A stretch of 64,000 bases of DNA from an uncultured Clostridium sp. (GTDB lineage Bacteria > Bacillota > Clostridia > Lachnospirales > Lachnospiraceae), in assembly GCA_945915475.1 (NCBI GenBank), contig CAMEFI010000002.1, positions 62,001-126,000 on the forward strand, in the 5' to 3' direction. Position 1 is the stretch's first letter. Each line of letters opens with the position of its first letter. Position numbers and translations under genes: made by a program. Shown piece by piece: positions 43,291-52,190 of this stretch. The notes below the pieces were generated by a model that saw only the letters and a list, made by a program, of their open reading frames with translations, ran no database searches and was not told the DNA's origin.

Positions 43291-44517
43291 ATGAAAAATC
43301 AGATACGAAGAATCATTATGTTACTTATATGCCTGTGTCTGTGGGGGTGCGGAAATGCTACAGAAGGTCAGACAACAGACGCATTTATTGTCGAAACTGA
43401 AAATGGCCAGGAGAATTCGGTTGCAGAGGATTATTCTATAGGGGATATAGGAATAGATGAGTCTGGTCCGGTAAAACGGGGAGACACCCTGGAGGTTCAT
43501 TACATAGATGTGGGACAGGGGGACGGTATTCTGATTCGGCAGGGAGACGCAGCCATGTTGATTGATGCAGGGAATAATAACAAAGGAACTGCCGTATGGT
43601 CGTATCTGTTAAGTCAGAAGATTGAGAAACTGAACTATGCCATTGGAACCCATCCTGACGCAGATCATATTGGCGGTATGGATGTTGTACTTTACAAGAT
43701 GGATTGTGATGCGGTGTTCCTTCCGGCTTGTGACAATGAGACGAAGACTTACGAGGAATTGATACAGACCATTGGACAAAGAAGCATGAAGGTGACGGTT
43801 CCGAAGAAAGGGGAAACCTATTCCCTTGGAAGTGCACAGTTTCAGATTCTCACGGATACGGATAAGAATTATGGAGACAATACCAATGATTATTCCATTA
43901 CATTGCGTATCGTATTTGGTGATACATCTTTCCTGTTTACCGGAGATGCGGAAGAAGTTGCAGAACAGGATATGCTTGCAAGTGGTTTGACGTTGCAGTC
44001 TGATGTGTACAAAGCAGCTCATCATGGGGCAGATACTGCTAACACGGAGGCGTTTTTAACTGCGGTTAACCCGACTTATTGTGTGATTAGTTGTGGGGAA
44101 GATAACAGTTATGGGCATCCGCGAGCTGGTGTACTGAATCAGCTTCGGGCAATGGGTGTGAAGGTATTCCGGACAGATGAGCAGGGAACCATTGTTGCAA
44201 CTTCGGATGGAGAACATATTACATGGAATACAAGTCCTTCCGAAAGCTGGAAAGCCGGGGAGCCAATAGGAAGTGATGCCGCAGGAGACGATAAAACTGA
44301 TACGGACAAGACAGATGTTGTGACGAAGGCGCCTGCTGATGAAGCTAAAACCAATGCAGCGGGAAGTTATATTCTCAACACCAATACAAAGAAATTTCAT
44401 CGTCCTACCTGTTCTAGTGTCAAACGGATGTCGGATTCTAATAAGATTAAGTCAAATGCATCCAGAGAAGAATTGATGCAGGAAGGATATGAACCATGCA
44501 AGAATTGTAATCCGTAA
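43291..44517 (+). CDS. ComEC-like metallo-beta-lactamase lipoprotein with C-terminal Cys motif
   Basis: A 408-residue lipoprotein; the lipobox LWGC puts the lipid Cys at 20. A metallo-beta-lactamase domain (about 70-325) resembles the extracellular domain of the competence protein ComEC: VHYIDVGQGDGILI, metal-binding HPDADHIGG (H-x-D-x-D-H), FTGDAEE, AAHHGAD and SYGHP. The C-terminal tail (about 360-408) carries NTKKFHRPTCSSVKRM and EPCKNCNP, the same H-x3-C...C-x2-C layout seen in the TadE-like protein at 21338. The protein probably hydrolyses extracellular nucleic acids or phosphodiesters; there is no membrane channel as in true ComEC. GGAGG seven bases upstream fixes ATG 43291. Confidence 0.85.
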   Translation: MKNQIRRIIMLLICLCLWGCGNATEGQTTDAFIVETENGQENSVAEDYSIGDIGIDESGPVKRGDTLEVHYIDVGQGDGILIRQGDAAMLIDAGNNNKGTAVWSYLLSQKIEKLNYAIGTHPDADHIGGMDVVLYKMDCDAVFLPACDNETKTYEELIQTIGQRSMKVTVPKKGETYSLGSAQFQILTDTDKNYGDNTNDYSITLRIVFGDTSFLFTGDAEEVAEQDMLASGLTLQSDVYKAAHHGADTANTEAFLTAVNPTYCVISCGEDNSYGHPRAGVLNQLRAMGVKVFRTDEQGTIVATSDGEHITWNTSPSESWKAGEPIGSDAAGDDKTDTDKTDVVTKAPADEAKTNAAGSYILNTNTKKFHRPTCSSVKRMSDSNKIKSNASREELMQEGYEPCKNCNP

Positions 44518-44536
44518 AAAGACTGTATTTGTAAGG

Positions 44537-44565
44537 TTGACATAGCCATCTTAAGAAAGTAAAAT
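44537..44565 (+). promoter_or_regulatory. Promoter of ddh
   Basis: TTGACA (44537-44542), a 17-base spacer and TAAAAT (44560-44565), about 120 bases before the GTG start. Confidence 0.8.
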
Positions 44566-44685
44566 ATTTACGTTATAAGGCTAAGATATATAAGCGATTG
44601 ACTGGAAGAATGTGCGAAAAGAATGTTATTAACGGGCAGAACTTAATAATGAATAGTTGCAAATAAAAATATAGGAGGACTTAGT

Positions 44686-45666
44686 GTGAGAATTGGTATT
44701 TTAGGATATGGTAATTTGGGGCGTGGTGTAGAGTGTGCAATTAAGCAGAATCCGGATATGGAATTGGTAGCGGTATTTACAAGACGTGCGCCAGAGAGTG
44801 TTTCCATTTTGACAAAGAGTGCTAAGGTATGTTCCATTGATGATGTGGAACAATGGAAAGATAAGATAGATGTGATGATTCTTTGTGGTGGTAGTGCAAT
44901 GGATTTGCCGGAGCAGACTCCCAAATATGCAAAGATGTTTAATGTGGTAGACAGTTTTGATACCCATGCAAGAATTCCGGAGCATTTTGATAAGGTAGAT
45001 GCGGCAGCAAAAGAGAGTGGTCATGTGGGAATCATTTCTGTTGGCTGGGATCCAGGTATGTTCTCAATGAATCGTCTGTATGCAAACTGTATTCTGCCGG
45101 AAGGGAAAGATTATACATTCTGGGGTAAGGGTGTCAGCCAGGGACATTCGGATGCGATCCGTCGAGTAGAGGGTGTCAAGGATGGCAAGCAGTACACGAT
45201 TCCAGTGGAATCTGCATTAGAGGCAGTCAGAAATGGAGAGAATCCGGAATTGACCACCCGACAGAAGCATACGAGAGAGTGCTTTGTTGTTCTTGAAGAG
45301 GGTGCGGATGCAGCCAAAGTAGAAGAAACCATTAAGACAATGCCGAACTATTTTGCAGATTATGACACAACCGTACATTTTATCAGTGAAGAAGAGCTGA
45401 AGGCAAATCACAGTGGAATTCCGCATGGTGGATTTGTGATCCGTTCCGGTAAGACGGGATGGGAGCAGGAGAATAATCATGTGATCGAGTATAGCTTGAA
45501 GTTAGATTCGAATCCGGAATTCACAGCCTGCGTCATAGCGGCTTACGCAAGAGCAGCCTATAAACTGTCCCAGGAAGGGCAGACCGGATGTAAGACGGTA
45601 TTTGATATTGCACCTGCTTATCTTAGCGCGAAGGATGGAGCAGAGCTTCGGAAGAATCTGCTGTAG
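44686..45666 (+). CDS. ddh: meso-Diaminopimelate D-dehydrogenase
   Basis: A 326-residue NADPH-dependent enzyme making meso-diaminopimelate in one step from tetrahydrodipicolinate, for lysine and peptidoglycan. The Rossmann start IGILGYGNLGRGVECAI, the substrate-site VDSFDTHARIPEH, SVGWDPGMFSMNR and GKGVSQGHSDAIRRVEGVK are those of the family, and the length is standard. It starts at GTG 44686 with AGGAGG upstream. It is monocistronic between a consensus promoter and a strong terminator. Confidence 0.95.
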   Translation: MRIGILGYGNLGRGVECAIKQNPDMELVAVFTRRAPESVSILTKSAKVCSIDDVEQWKDKIDVMILCGGSAMDLPEQTPKYAKMFNVVDSFDTHARIPEHFDKVDAAAKESGHVGIISVGWDPGMFSMNRLYANCILPEGKDYTFWGKGVSQGHSDAIRRVEGVKDGKQYTIPVESALEAVRNGENPELTTRQKHTRECFVVLEEGADAAKVEETIKTMPNYFADYDTTVHFISEEELKANHSGIPHGGFVIRSGKTGWEQENNHVIEYSLKLDSNPEFTACVIAAYARAAYKLSQEGQTGCKTVFDIAPAYLSAKDGAELRKNLL

Positions 45667-45694
45667 TGGAAATGGAGTAAGCAGGATATATAGG

Positions 45695-45726
45695 ATCGAG
45701 TAGGAGTTTTCCTGCTCGATTTTTTT
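45695..45726 (+). terminator. Terminator of ddh
   Basis: ATCGAGTAGGA and TCCTGCTCGAT pair around a short loop with one G-T pair, followed by TTTTTT (45721-45726). Confidence 0.92.
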
Positions 45727-45833
45727 ACGCATTATACAAAACGATGTAAAAAATAACATGGATTCCTATGAAAAAATGTAAAATAATACACTAAAACACA
45801 CGAAAGAGGGTATTCAATCTCCCACATTTATAC

Positions 45834-45885
45834 TATTAGCCAAAAATGAAAAAATATTGAATTTGGCTAATAGAAACAGTATAAT
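45834..45885 (+). promoter_or_regulatory. Promoter overlapped by a dyad operator, upstream of the AAA/DUF4143 gene
   Basis: TTGAAT (45857-45862), a 17-base spacer and TATAAT (45880-45885) form a promoter. A perfect 11-bp inverted repeat, TATTAGCCAAA (45834-45844) and TTTGGCTAATA (45862-45872), has its second arm within the spacer, so a bound repressor would block RNA polymerase. Confidence 0.7.
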
Positions 45886-45917
45886 AAGTACATACTGTTA
45901 GTGAAAGGATGATGCAG

Positions 45918-47111
45918 ATGAAGCTGATAGAGCGTAGACAGTATTTAGATAAGTTAATCAATGTACTTGGGACTCCGGATATCAAGGTCATTACCGGGGT
46001 AAGACGAAGCGGAAAGTCAAAGCTGCTAGAAGCATTTAGAGCATATATTGAATCGGAGAACTCGGATTGCAATATCATACAGATAAATTTTAACTTGACG
46101 GATTTTGATGATTTACTAACCTATCGTGCATTATATGATTATGTAAATGCACATTATGTTGCAGGAAAAGAGAATTTTGTCTTTATTGACGAAGTGCAAA
46201 TGTGCGAAGATTTTGAGAAAGCAGTCAATGGACTTCATGCCAGCGAGAAGTATGATATATATATTACCGGTTCTAATGCTTTTTTATTAAGTTCGGATTT
46301 GGCTACGTTATTTACAGGGCGTACTTTTGAAATCAAAGTATATCCGTTTTCCTTTCGTGAATATATGGAGTACTTTGGCTTGAAAGACCGCTACGAAGCT
46401 TTGGATAAGTATGTGCTGGAGGGTGGAATGTCTGGTTCCTATCTTTATAAAGATCAGGAAGCAAAGTATGATTATATAGCTGATGTGTTTGATACACTGA
46501 TAGTGCGTGATATACGTAAAAAATACAAGATAAGAAATACGCAGCTTATGGACAGAATTGTGTATTTTCTTATGGATAATGTGTCGAATCTTTCGTCTGC
46601 GCGTAACATTACCAATACGCTGGGAAGCATGCAGGAGAAGATACACCATACGACAGTTGGTAATTATATGCAATATTTGTGCAATGCATTCGCATTCTAC
46701 AAGGTTAGGAGATATGATATTAAGGGGAAAAAGTATTTATCGAGCAACGACAAATACTATTTGAGTGACCATACTTTCCGTTATGCAAAGCTTGGAACAA
46801 AGAATATGGATTACGGGCGGATATTGGAAAATATCGTGGCGGTTGAGTTATTGCGCAGAGGATATGAAGTATATGTGGGTATACTATATAAGAAGGAAAT
46901 AGATTTTGTCGCAGTGAAGCGCAGTGAGAAAATCTATATTCAGGTGTCTGATAATATCAGTGATGAGAAGACCTTTGAAAGGGAAGTAGTCCCACTTTTG
47001 CATATTAAAGATGCATACCCTAAGTATGTGGTAGCCAGAACCAGGCATGATGAATACCAGTATGAGGGAATCAAGGTTATTGATATTGCGGATTGGTTGT
47101 TGGATAAATAA
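45918..47111 (+). CDS. AAA+ ATPase with DUF4143 domain
   Basis: A 397-residue protein of the ATP-binding/DUF4143 family. Walker A is GVRRSGKSKLL (about 28-38), Walker B FVFIDEVQM near 95, sensor YITGSNAFLL near 122, then the YPFSFREYMEYF segment typical of the family. The DUF4143 part (about 210-395) ends in a restriction-endonuclease-like module with GRILENIVAVELLRRGYEVYVG and EIDFVAV (E-x-D-F). The role is unknown; members are frequent and patchily spread in gut Firmicutes and Bacteroidetes. ATG 45918 has AAAGG nine bases upstream; two earlier ATG codons lie too close to it. Confidence 0.85.
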   Translation: MKLIERRQYLDKLINVLGTPDIKVITGVRRSGKSKLLEAFRAYIESENSDCNIIQINFNLTDFDDLLTYRALYDYVNAHYVAGKENFVFIDEVQMCEDFEKAVNGLHASEKYDIYITGSNAFLLSSDLATLFTGRTFEIKVYPFSFREYMEYFGLKDRYEALDKYVLEGGMSGSYLYKDQEAKYDYIADVFDTLIVRDIRKKYKIRNTQLMDRIVYFLMDNVSNLSSARNITNTLGSMQEKIHHTTVGNYMQYLCNAFAFYKVRRYDIKGKKYLSSNDKYYLSDHTFRYAKLGTKNMDYGRILENIVAVELLRRGYEVYVGILYKKEIDFVAVKRSEKIYIQVSDNISDEKTFEREVVPLLHIKDAYPKYVVARTRHDEYQYEGIKVIDIADWLLDK

Positions 47112-47336
47112 TGCCATTAGTGAAGACGTACAAATGAAAAGTGAGATAGCATGTAACTATGACAAACTGCATTTAATGATGATTCATAATTGGTTATAAT
47201 GTTGTGTACTCTGGTAATTGCTTCTTTATTTCCCATGACATCTAAAGTTGCTTTTAGATATAATAGGGAATTCTGGGTCAAAGCATTTTCCTTTCCCATA
47301 TTTTGTTGCAGAACAGACATTCTGGAAAAACAATTA
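47112..47336. other. Gap after the DUF4143 gene
   Basis: No gene I can support. A minus-strand open frame across 47117-47371 contains a protein-like stretch (KEAITRVHNIITNYESSL) but no ribosome site, and it overlaps the end of the broken SPFH gene. It may be debris from what truncated that gene. Confidence 0.4.
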
Positions 47337-47750
47337 TCACAACATAATATATGGGAATTGTTTGTCACCATCAGAAATTGCCAGATTCATTTCTCCGGAT
47401 GCACCTATTTCAACAGGTACACCAAGTGTTGGTTCAATAAATCTAACTTTTGAATCTGTACCCCATTTTACTGCCATCTGGACAGTTTTGTTAATAAAAT
47501 ATACTTCACAATGAAAAGTACTTATACCAGTAATGTTGTTTACTAGTTTTGTTAAAATTGGAATATTCTCGGCATCAAGTTTATATCTGCCGGGACCAAA
47601 TGTATCAGTTGCTTGTCCGTTTGCAAAGAAAATTGCTTCTTGACTTTCGTGGACGATTAATTCAGTCATGCTATTAAAGTCTTTATTAGGATATTTCCAG
47701 ATAAATGTTGAATTATCGCCCTCGTATTTGATTAATTGTGAGAGTGCCAT
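47337..47750 (-). pseudogene. SPFH-domain (YdjI-type) protein, truncated after 137 residues
   Basis: The start is sound: AAAGGAG and ATG 47750, MALSQLIKYEGDNSTFIWKYP, then the SPFH sequence (SMTELIVHESQEAIFFANGQATDTFGPGRY, TKLVNNITG). The match runs to SGEMNLAISDGDKQF and stops at a spurious IML. Intact members of this virion-core/SPFH family are over 300 residues and continue with the rest of the SPFH domain and a zinc-ribbon tail. Nothing in any frame downstream restores it. The gene is therefore a 5' fragment cut near 47345. Confidence 0.75.
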
Positions 47751-47860
47751 GCATTTATTTCTCCTTTGTCTTTATTGAAATATTTGACAATCTGTATTTA
47801 TAATTGTCAATTGTTTTGGAAATGTACCCCCCTCAATGCGCCTAGTGTTATATAGACAAA

Positions 47861-47890
47861 GAAAGAGCCGCTCACACGAGCGGCTCTTTC
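47861..47890. terminator. Perfect bidirectional terminator
   Basis: GAAAGAGCCGCTC and GAGCGGCTCTTTC form a perfect 13-bp stem with loop ACAC. It ends mscL (minus strand). Confidence 0.93.
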
Positions 47891-47907
47891 TGGAAACTAA
47901 TAATTTA

Positions 47908-48303
47908 TTATTTACCTAGTTCTGACGTACAATGTCCGCATCGGGTTGCTTCGATCGGAATCTCGAATCTACAGTAAGGGCAGATCTTTGTTGTTTTGGC
48001 TTTTTCGACCGGCTTCTTACCAAAGGACATCGCCTTATTGATCGCTTTCATAATACAGAACAGGATAAATGCCATGATTAAGAAATTCACAACGGCACTT
48101 AAGAAGTTAGAGGCAAAGCCACCAACATCCTGCAGCGAATAACGTGCTCCGGCTGTTAAGAACTTCAGGATCGGATTGATAAAGTTGTCGGTCAATGAGG
48201 TTACGATTCCGGAAAATGCACCACCAATAATGACACCGACTGCCATATCCATGACATTTCCCTTGAGCGCAAATGCCTTGAATTCTTCAATAAATTTCTT
48301 CAT
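47908..48303 (-). CDS. mscL: Large-conductance mechanosensitive channel with zinc-ribbon tail
   Basis: A 131-residue MscL. The N-terminal helix MKKFIEEFKAFALKGNVMDMAVGVIIGGAF contains the pore-lining TM1, and TM2 is FLSAVVNFLIMAFILFCIM. The tail has two C-x2-C knuckles (CPYCRFEIPIEATRCGHC), a zinc-ribbon form common in Firmicutes in place of the usual amphipathic helix. The channel opens under membrane tension to release solutes on osmotic downshock. AAAGGA lies upstream of the ATG. It is read from the same strand as the rfb operon but after that operon's terminator. Confidence 0.95.
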   Translation of the reverse strand: MKKFIEEFKAFALKGNVMDMAVGVIIGGAFSGIVTSLTDNFINPILKFLTAGARYSLQDVGGFASNFLSAVVNFLIMAFILFCIMKAINKAMSFGKKPVEKAKTTKICPYCRFEIPIEATRCGHCTSELGK

Positions 48304-48337
48304 ATGTAATGGATTCCTTTCTATAATAATTAAAGAT

Positions 48338-48365
48338 AGGGCTGGGATCCTTATATCCCAACCCT
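48338..48365 (-). terminator. Terminator of the rfb operon
   Basis: AGGGCTGGGAT and ATCCCAACCCT pair with one mismatch around a short loop, 30 bases after the rfbC stop codon. Confidence 0.8.
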
Positions 48366-48395
48366 AATATATGTCGACCAGTTTAATATAAAACT

Positions 48396-49004
48396 TTAGA
48401 AGTGGAAAGTATCTTTTAAGCCTACCCACAACTGGTCCTTGTCACTTAGGTTAAGTGGACTTCCGTCGGTTAAATGATAGCCCTCGCCAGAAGCAGTTCC
48501 TTTGTACTCGCCTTCAAGCTGCGGCCATTCAATACCGATTTCCGGATCATTCCAGGCAAGACCGCCTTCGTCTCCCGGATGATAGAAGTCTGTACACTTG
48601 TAGCAGAATTCCGCAATGTCACTTAGAACCAGGAAACCATGCGCAAAGCCCTCTGGAATATAGAACTGTTTCTTGTTTTCTTCTGTTAACTCTACTCCAA
48701 ACCATTTGCCGTAAGTTTCAGAATTACTTCTCAGATCCACGGCTACATCAAATACGGAACCTTTCACCACACGGACTAATTTGCCTTGAGGAAATTCTTT
48801 TTGAAAATGAAGTCCACGAAGGACACCTTTTGTTGAACAGGACTGGTTGTCCTGTACAAATTCCATTGTTAACCCTTCTTCTGCCATGTCATTCTTGTTA
48901 TATGTCTCCATAAAATATCCTCTGGCATCTCCATGAACGGCAGGGGTAATGACACATAAACCCTCAATGCCACCTGCATTTTTCTCGACTTTAATCTGTC
49001 CCAT
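48396..49004 (-). CDS. rfbC: dTDP-4-dehydrorhamnose 3,5-epimerase
   Basis: A 202-residue cupin epimerase, the third enzyme of dTDP-L-rhamnose synthesis. HGDARGYFMETYNKNDM, DNQSCSTKGVLRGLHFQ with the catalytic-type His, and FYIPEGFAHGFLVLSD are all present. AAAGGAG precedes the ATG at 49004. It is the last gene of rfbABDC, 15 bases after rfbD. Confidence 0.95.
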   Translation of the reverse strand: MGQIKVEKNAGGIEGLCVITPAVHGDARGYFMETYNKNDMAEEGLTMEFVQDNQSCSTKGVLRGLHFQKEFPQGKLVRVVKGSVFDVAVDLRSNSETYGKWFGVELTEENKKQFYIPEGFAHGFLVLSDIAEFCYKCTDFYHPGDEGGLAWNDPEIGIEWPQLEGEYKGTASGEGYHLTDGSPLNLSDKDQLWVGLKDTFHF

Positions 49005-49019
49005 GATACATGTACTCCT

Positions 49020-49961
49020 TTAAAAATCAATCTCTTTCAAATAACGGCTTAACGCATCCTGCCAGGTTGGTAATGGTGTGAAGCCCTGCTCTACCAACTT
49101 ACTCTTATCAAGACGGCTGTTAAATGGTCTTGCAGCTTTGGACACACCGTATTCTTCCGTTGTAACAGGAAGAACCTTCAGGCGGTCTTCGCTATATTCA
49201 TCGTGTCCAAGTTCTACGGCCTGACGGAAGATTTCTTTGGTAAAATCATACCAGCTGATGTAACCGCCCTCATTCGTTGCATGATAGAAGCCATATTTGT
49301 CTGTCTGAATCATATCTACCAGGAGTCTTGCCAGATCATATGTGTACGTTGGTGTACCAATCTGATCATTGACTACTCTAATCTCGTCATGGTTTTTTCC
49401 GACATTTAACATTGTTTTGATGAAGTTTTTGCCATTGGTTCCGAATACCCATGCAATTCGAATGATGAAGAATTTCTCCATGCGACTGGTAACGGCCTTT
49501 TCCCCGGCAAGTTTTGTACTCCCGTATACATTAAGGGGTGCATAGTCTGTACAATCCGGTTTCCAAGGTTCTGTTCCCTGTCCGTCAAAGACATAGTCGG
49601 TGGAAATATACATCATGGGAATATTCAACTGGCTGCACACATTGGCAATATTTTTAGTGCCTCCAAAATTGATACCCCGCACCTTGTGTTGGTTTTCCTC
49701 ATCTTCTGCAGCATCTACGGCTGTCCAGGCAGCACAGTGGATAACAGCATCCGGCTGTTCGAAAATAATACGGGCTTCAACAGTTTCACTATCTGTTAAA
49801 TCAATAGGAATATACCGCATGGTTGTTACGGCACTTCCGTCATCTGCACCATTATAGGTATCAGCAATATCACTACCGATGCCCTCGATGCCACGTTTAG
49901 CTAATTCATTCATAACGTCATGGCCCAATTGACCAGCAACGCCAGTTACTAAAACTTTCAT
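49020..49961 (-). CDS. rfbD: dTDP-4-dehydrorhamnose reductase
   Basis: A 313-residue short-chain dehydrogenase, the last step to dTDP-L-rhamnose. MKVLVTGVAGQLGHDV is the nucleotide-binding start, and the catalytic Tyr-x3-Lys is in NVYGSTKLAGEKAV. CGGAG seven bases upstream fixes ATG 49961; a TTG two codons earlier lies too close to it. It sits between rfbB and rfbC. Confidence 0.95.
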   Translation of the reverse strand: MKVLVTGVAGQLGHDVMNELAKRGIEGIGSDIADTYNGADDGSAVTTMRYIPIDLTDSETVEARIIFEQPDAVIHCAAWTAVDAAEDEENQHKVRGINFGGTKNIANVCSQLNIPMMYISTDYVFDGQGTEPWKPDCTDYAPLNVYGSTKLAGEKAVTSRMEKFFIIRIAWVFGTNGKNFIKTMLNVGKNHDEIRVVNDQIGTPTYTYDLARLLVDMIQTDKYGFYHATNEGGYISWYDFTKEIFRQAVELGHDEYSEDRLKVLPVTTEEYGVSKAARPFNSRLDKSKLVEQGFTPLPTWQDALSRYLKEIDF

Positions 49962-50011
49962 AATCAATCTCCGTTCTATGCATTCCTGTTTCAGGATAAC
50001 TCAGCTTTTCA

Positions 50012-51031
50012 TTAGCGGTTGCTATACATTTTTTCATAGTAGTTCTGATATTCGCCGGAAATGATGGTTTCCCACCATTCTTTGTTGTCAAGATACCACT
50101 GAATGGTCTTCTTGATACCATCGGCAAACTTGGTCTCCGGCAACCAGCCAAGTTCATTGTGAATCTTGGTTGGATCGATGGCATAGCGCATATCGTGTCC
50201 TTTACGGTCAGATACATATGTGATCAGGCTTTCCGGTTTGCCAAGTTCTTTACAGATAATTTTAACAATATCAATGTTCTTCATCTCGTTATGGCCACCG
50301 ATGTTATATACTTCACCGACGCGTCCCTTGTGGATGATCAAATCAATTGCCTTACAGTGGTCTTCTACATATAACCAGTCGCGTACATTTTCACCCTTAC
50401 CATAGACTGGAAGTGGTTTGTCATTTAATGCGTTGGCAATCATAAGTGGAATCAGCTTCTCTGGGAAGTGATATGGTCCATAGTTGTTGGAACAACGGCT
50501 GATGGTGACAGGCAAACCATAGGTTCTGTGATAAGCAAGTACCAAAAGATCAGCCGCAGCTTTGGATGAGCTGTATGGGCTGCTTGTGTGAATTGGAGTC
50601 TCTTCAGTAAAGAATAAATCCGGTCTGTCAAGAGGAAGATCACCATATACCTCATCAGTAGATACCTGATGATAACGGGTGATACCATATTTTCTACATG
50701 CATCCATCAATACGGCAGTTCCTTTGATGTTGGTATCTAAGAATACTTCCGGATTCTCGATAGAACGGTCAACGTGGCTTTCTGCAGCGAAGTTAACAAC
50801 GATATCCGGATGCTCTTCCTCGAATAATCTATAAACTGCCTCACGGTCTGTAATACTCTCCTTCACAAAACGGAAGTTAGGGTTGTCCATAACCGGAGCA
50901 AGAGTGGATAAGTTGCCTGCATAAGTCAGGCAGTCTAAACAAACGATACGATAATCCGGGTATTTGTCTAACATGTGAAAAATAAAGTTGCTTCCGATAA
51001 AGCCGGCTCCGCCAGTTACAATAATTGTCAT
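50012..51031 (-). CDS. rfbB: dTDP-glucose 4,6-dehydratase
   Basis: A 339-residue extended short-chain dehydrogenase. It has the NAD-binding VTGGAGFIGSNF, the dehydratase triad region QVSTDEVYGDLP and the Tyr-x3-Lys in SPYSSSKAAADLL. It converts dTDP-glucose to the 4-keto-6-deoxy sugar. AAAGGAG precedes the ATG. Confidence 0.96.
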   Translation of the reverse strand: MTIIVTGGAGFIGSNFIFHMLDKYPDYRIVCLDCLTYAGNLSTLAPVMDNPNFRFVKESITDREAVYRLFEEEHPDIVVNFAAESHVDRSIENPEVFLDTNIKGTAVLMDACRKYGITRYHQVSTDEVYGDLPLDRPDLFFTEETPIHTSSPYSSSKAAADLLVLAYHRTYGLPVTISRCSNNYGPYHFPEKLIPLMIANALNDKPLPVYGKGENVRDWLYVEDHCKAIDLIIHKGRVGEVYNIGGHNEMKNIDIVKIICKELGKPESLITYVSDRKGHDMRYAIDPTKIHNELGWLPETKFADGIKKTIQWYLDNKEWWETIISGEYQNYYEKMYSNR

Positions 51032-51078
51032 AATATTTTCTCCTTTTTTATTATTTATATGTTTCGCAACATAGGTAC

Positions 51079-51975
51079 TTAGTGTAAGACGTCAAGATAT
51101 TTGCCGTCTAAAACATCTTTCAGGTATTGTCCGTATTGGTTCTTTTTAAGAAGTTCATATACTTCCATGACATCGTCCTTGGTAATCCAGCCATTTAAGT
51201 AAGCGATTTCCTCAAGACAAGCAATCTTACGGTGCTGGTGACTCTCCATGGTTTTAACGAAATTCGTTGCTTCTACAAGACTTTCGTGTGTTCCGGTATC
51301 TAACCAGGTAAATCCCTGACCGAGCAATTCCACATTTAAGTTACCTTTTTCTAAGTAAATGCGGTTCAGGTCGGTAATCTCTAATTCTCCACGGGCACTT
51401 GGTTTTAAATTCCTGGCATATTCTACAACCTTATTGTCATAGAAATAAAGACCGGTTACACAGTAGTTGCTCTTTGGATGTTCTGGTTTTTCTTCAATTG
51501 AGATTGCCTTGCCATCAGAATTGAATTCTACGATACCAAAACGTTCCGGATCATCTACATAGTAGCCGAATACCGTTGCCCCAAGTCCGTTTTCTGCATT
51601 TTCAACAGCAGCTTTCAGACGTTTCTTAAGACCATGGCCGGCAAAAATGTTATCCCCTAATACCATGGCTACGGTGTCATCACCAATGAATTCTTCACCG
51701 ATAATAAATGCCTGTGCCAGTCCGTCCGGACTAGGTTGTACAGCATAGGATAACGATACACCAAATTGATGGCCGTCTCCGAGGAGTTCCTTAAAACGAG
51801 GAGTATCCTGTGGAGTGGAAATGATTAAAATGTCACGAATGCCTGCATTCATTAAGACAGACATTGGATAGTAAATCATAGGTTTGTCGTAGATTGGTAG
51901 TAACTGTTTGGAAGTTACCATAGTAAGTGGATAAAGGCGTGTGCCTGAACCACCGGCCAGAATAATACCTTTCAT
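51079..51975 (-). CDS. rfbA: Glucose-1-phosphate thymidylyltransferase
   Basis: A 298-residue nucleotidyltransferase that begins the pathway by making dTDP-glucose. The signature is [13 protein letters not shown], followed by [26 protein letters not shown] and the C-terminal allosteric region with [23 protein letters not shown] precedes the ATG. First gene of the operon; a ~100-base leader separates it from the promoter at 52087-52117. The rhamnose is presumably for a cell-wall polysaccharide or glycoprotein, whose genes are not in this window. Confidence 0.96.
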   Translation of the reverse strand: MKGIILAGGSGTRLYPLTMVTSKQLLPIYDKPMIYYPMSVLMNAGIRDILIISTPQDTPRFKELLGDGHQFGVSLSYAVQPSPDGLAQAFIIGEEFIGDDTVAMVLGDNIFAGHGLKKRLKAAVENAENGLGATVFGYYVDDPERFGIVEFNSDGKAISIEEKPEHPKSNYCVTGLYFYDNKVVEYARNLKPSARGELEITDLNRIYLEKGNLNVELLGQGFTWLDTGTHESLVEATNFVKTMESHQHRKIACLEEIAYLNGWITKDDVMEVYELLKKNQYGQYLKDVLDGKYLDVLH

Positions 51976-52086
51976 TATAAAATGCCTCCTTTTGTAAAAT
52001 TCTATTAGTAAAAATGTATGTGTACTCTAAGATGTCCTAGTATTCAGGGAAACTACCAGTGGCAGTCTGACCTGTGTATAAATCAT

Positions 52087-52117
52087 ATTATATAAGGTGA
52101 CGCAACGTCACCTGCAA
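52087..52117 (-). promoter_or_regulatory. rfb promoter with a 19-bp spacer filled by a perfect dyad (MerR-type)
   Basis: On the minus strand TTGCAG (52117-52112) and TATAAT (52092-52087) are separated by 19 bases. The spacer region carries AGGTGACG-CAA-CGTCACCT (52095-52113), a perfect dyad. A 19-bp spacer with a dyad between the boxes is the hallmark of promoters twisted into activity by MerR-family proteins, and a MerR-type gene lies just upstream. Confidence 0.75.
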
Positions 52118-52153
52118 GAGGAAATTTATGAAAAATATTATTTTTTTGCAAAA

Positions 52154-52190
52154 AAATAGACAGGTACAACATATTGTGTTCTGTCTATTT
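52154..52190 (-). terminator. Terminator of the MerR-methyltransferase gene
   Basis: AAATAGACAG and CTGTCTATTT form a perfect stem with a 17-base loop. On the minus strand it overlaps the stop codon and ends in TTTTTTT. Confidence 0.88.

Noticed and set aside
47117-47371. Minus-strand 84-codon open frame
   Set aside because: No ribosome site, overlaps the broken SPFH gene and matches nothing I recognise; treated as debris.
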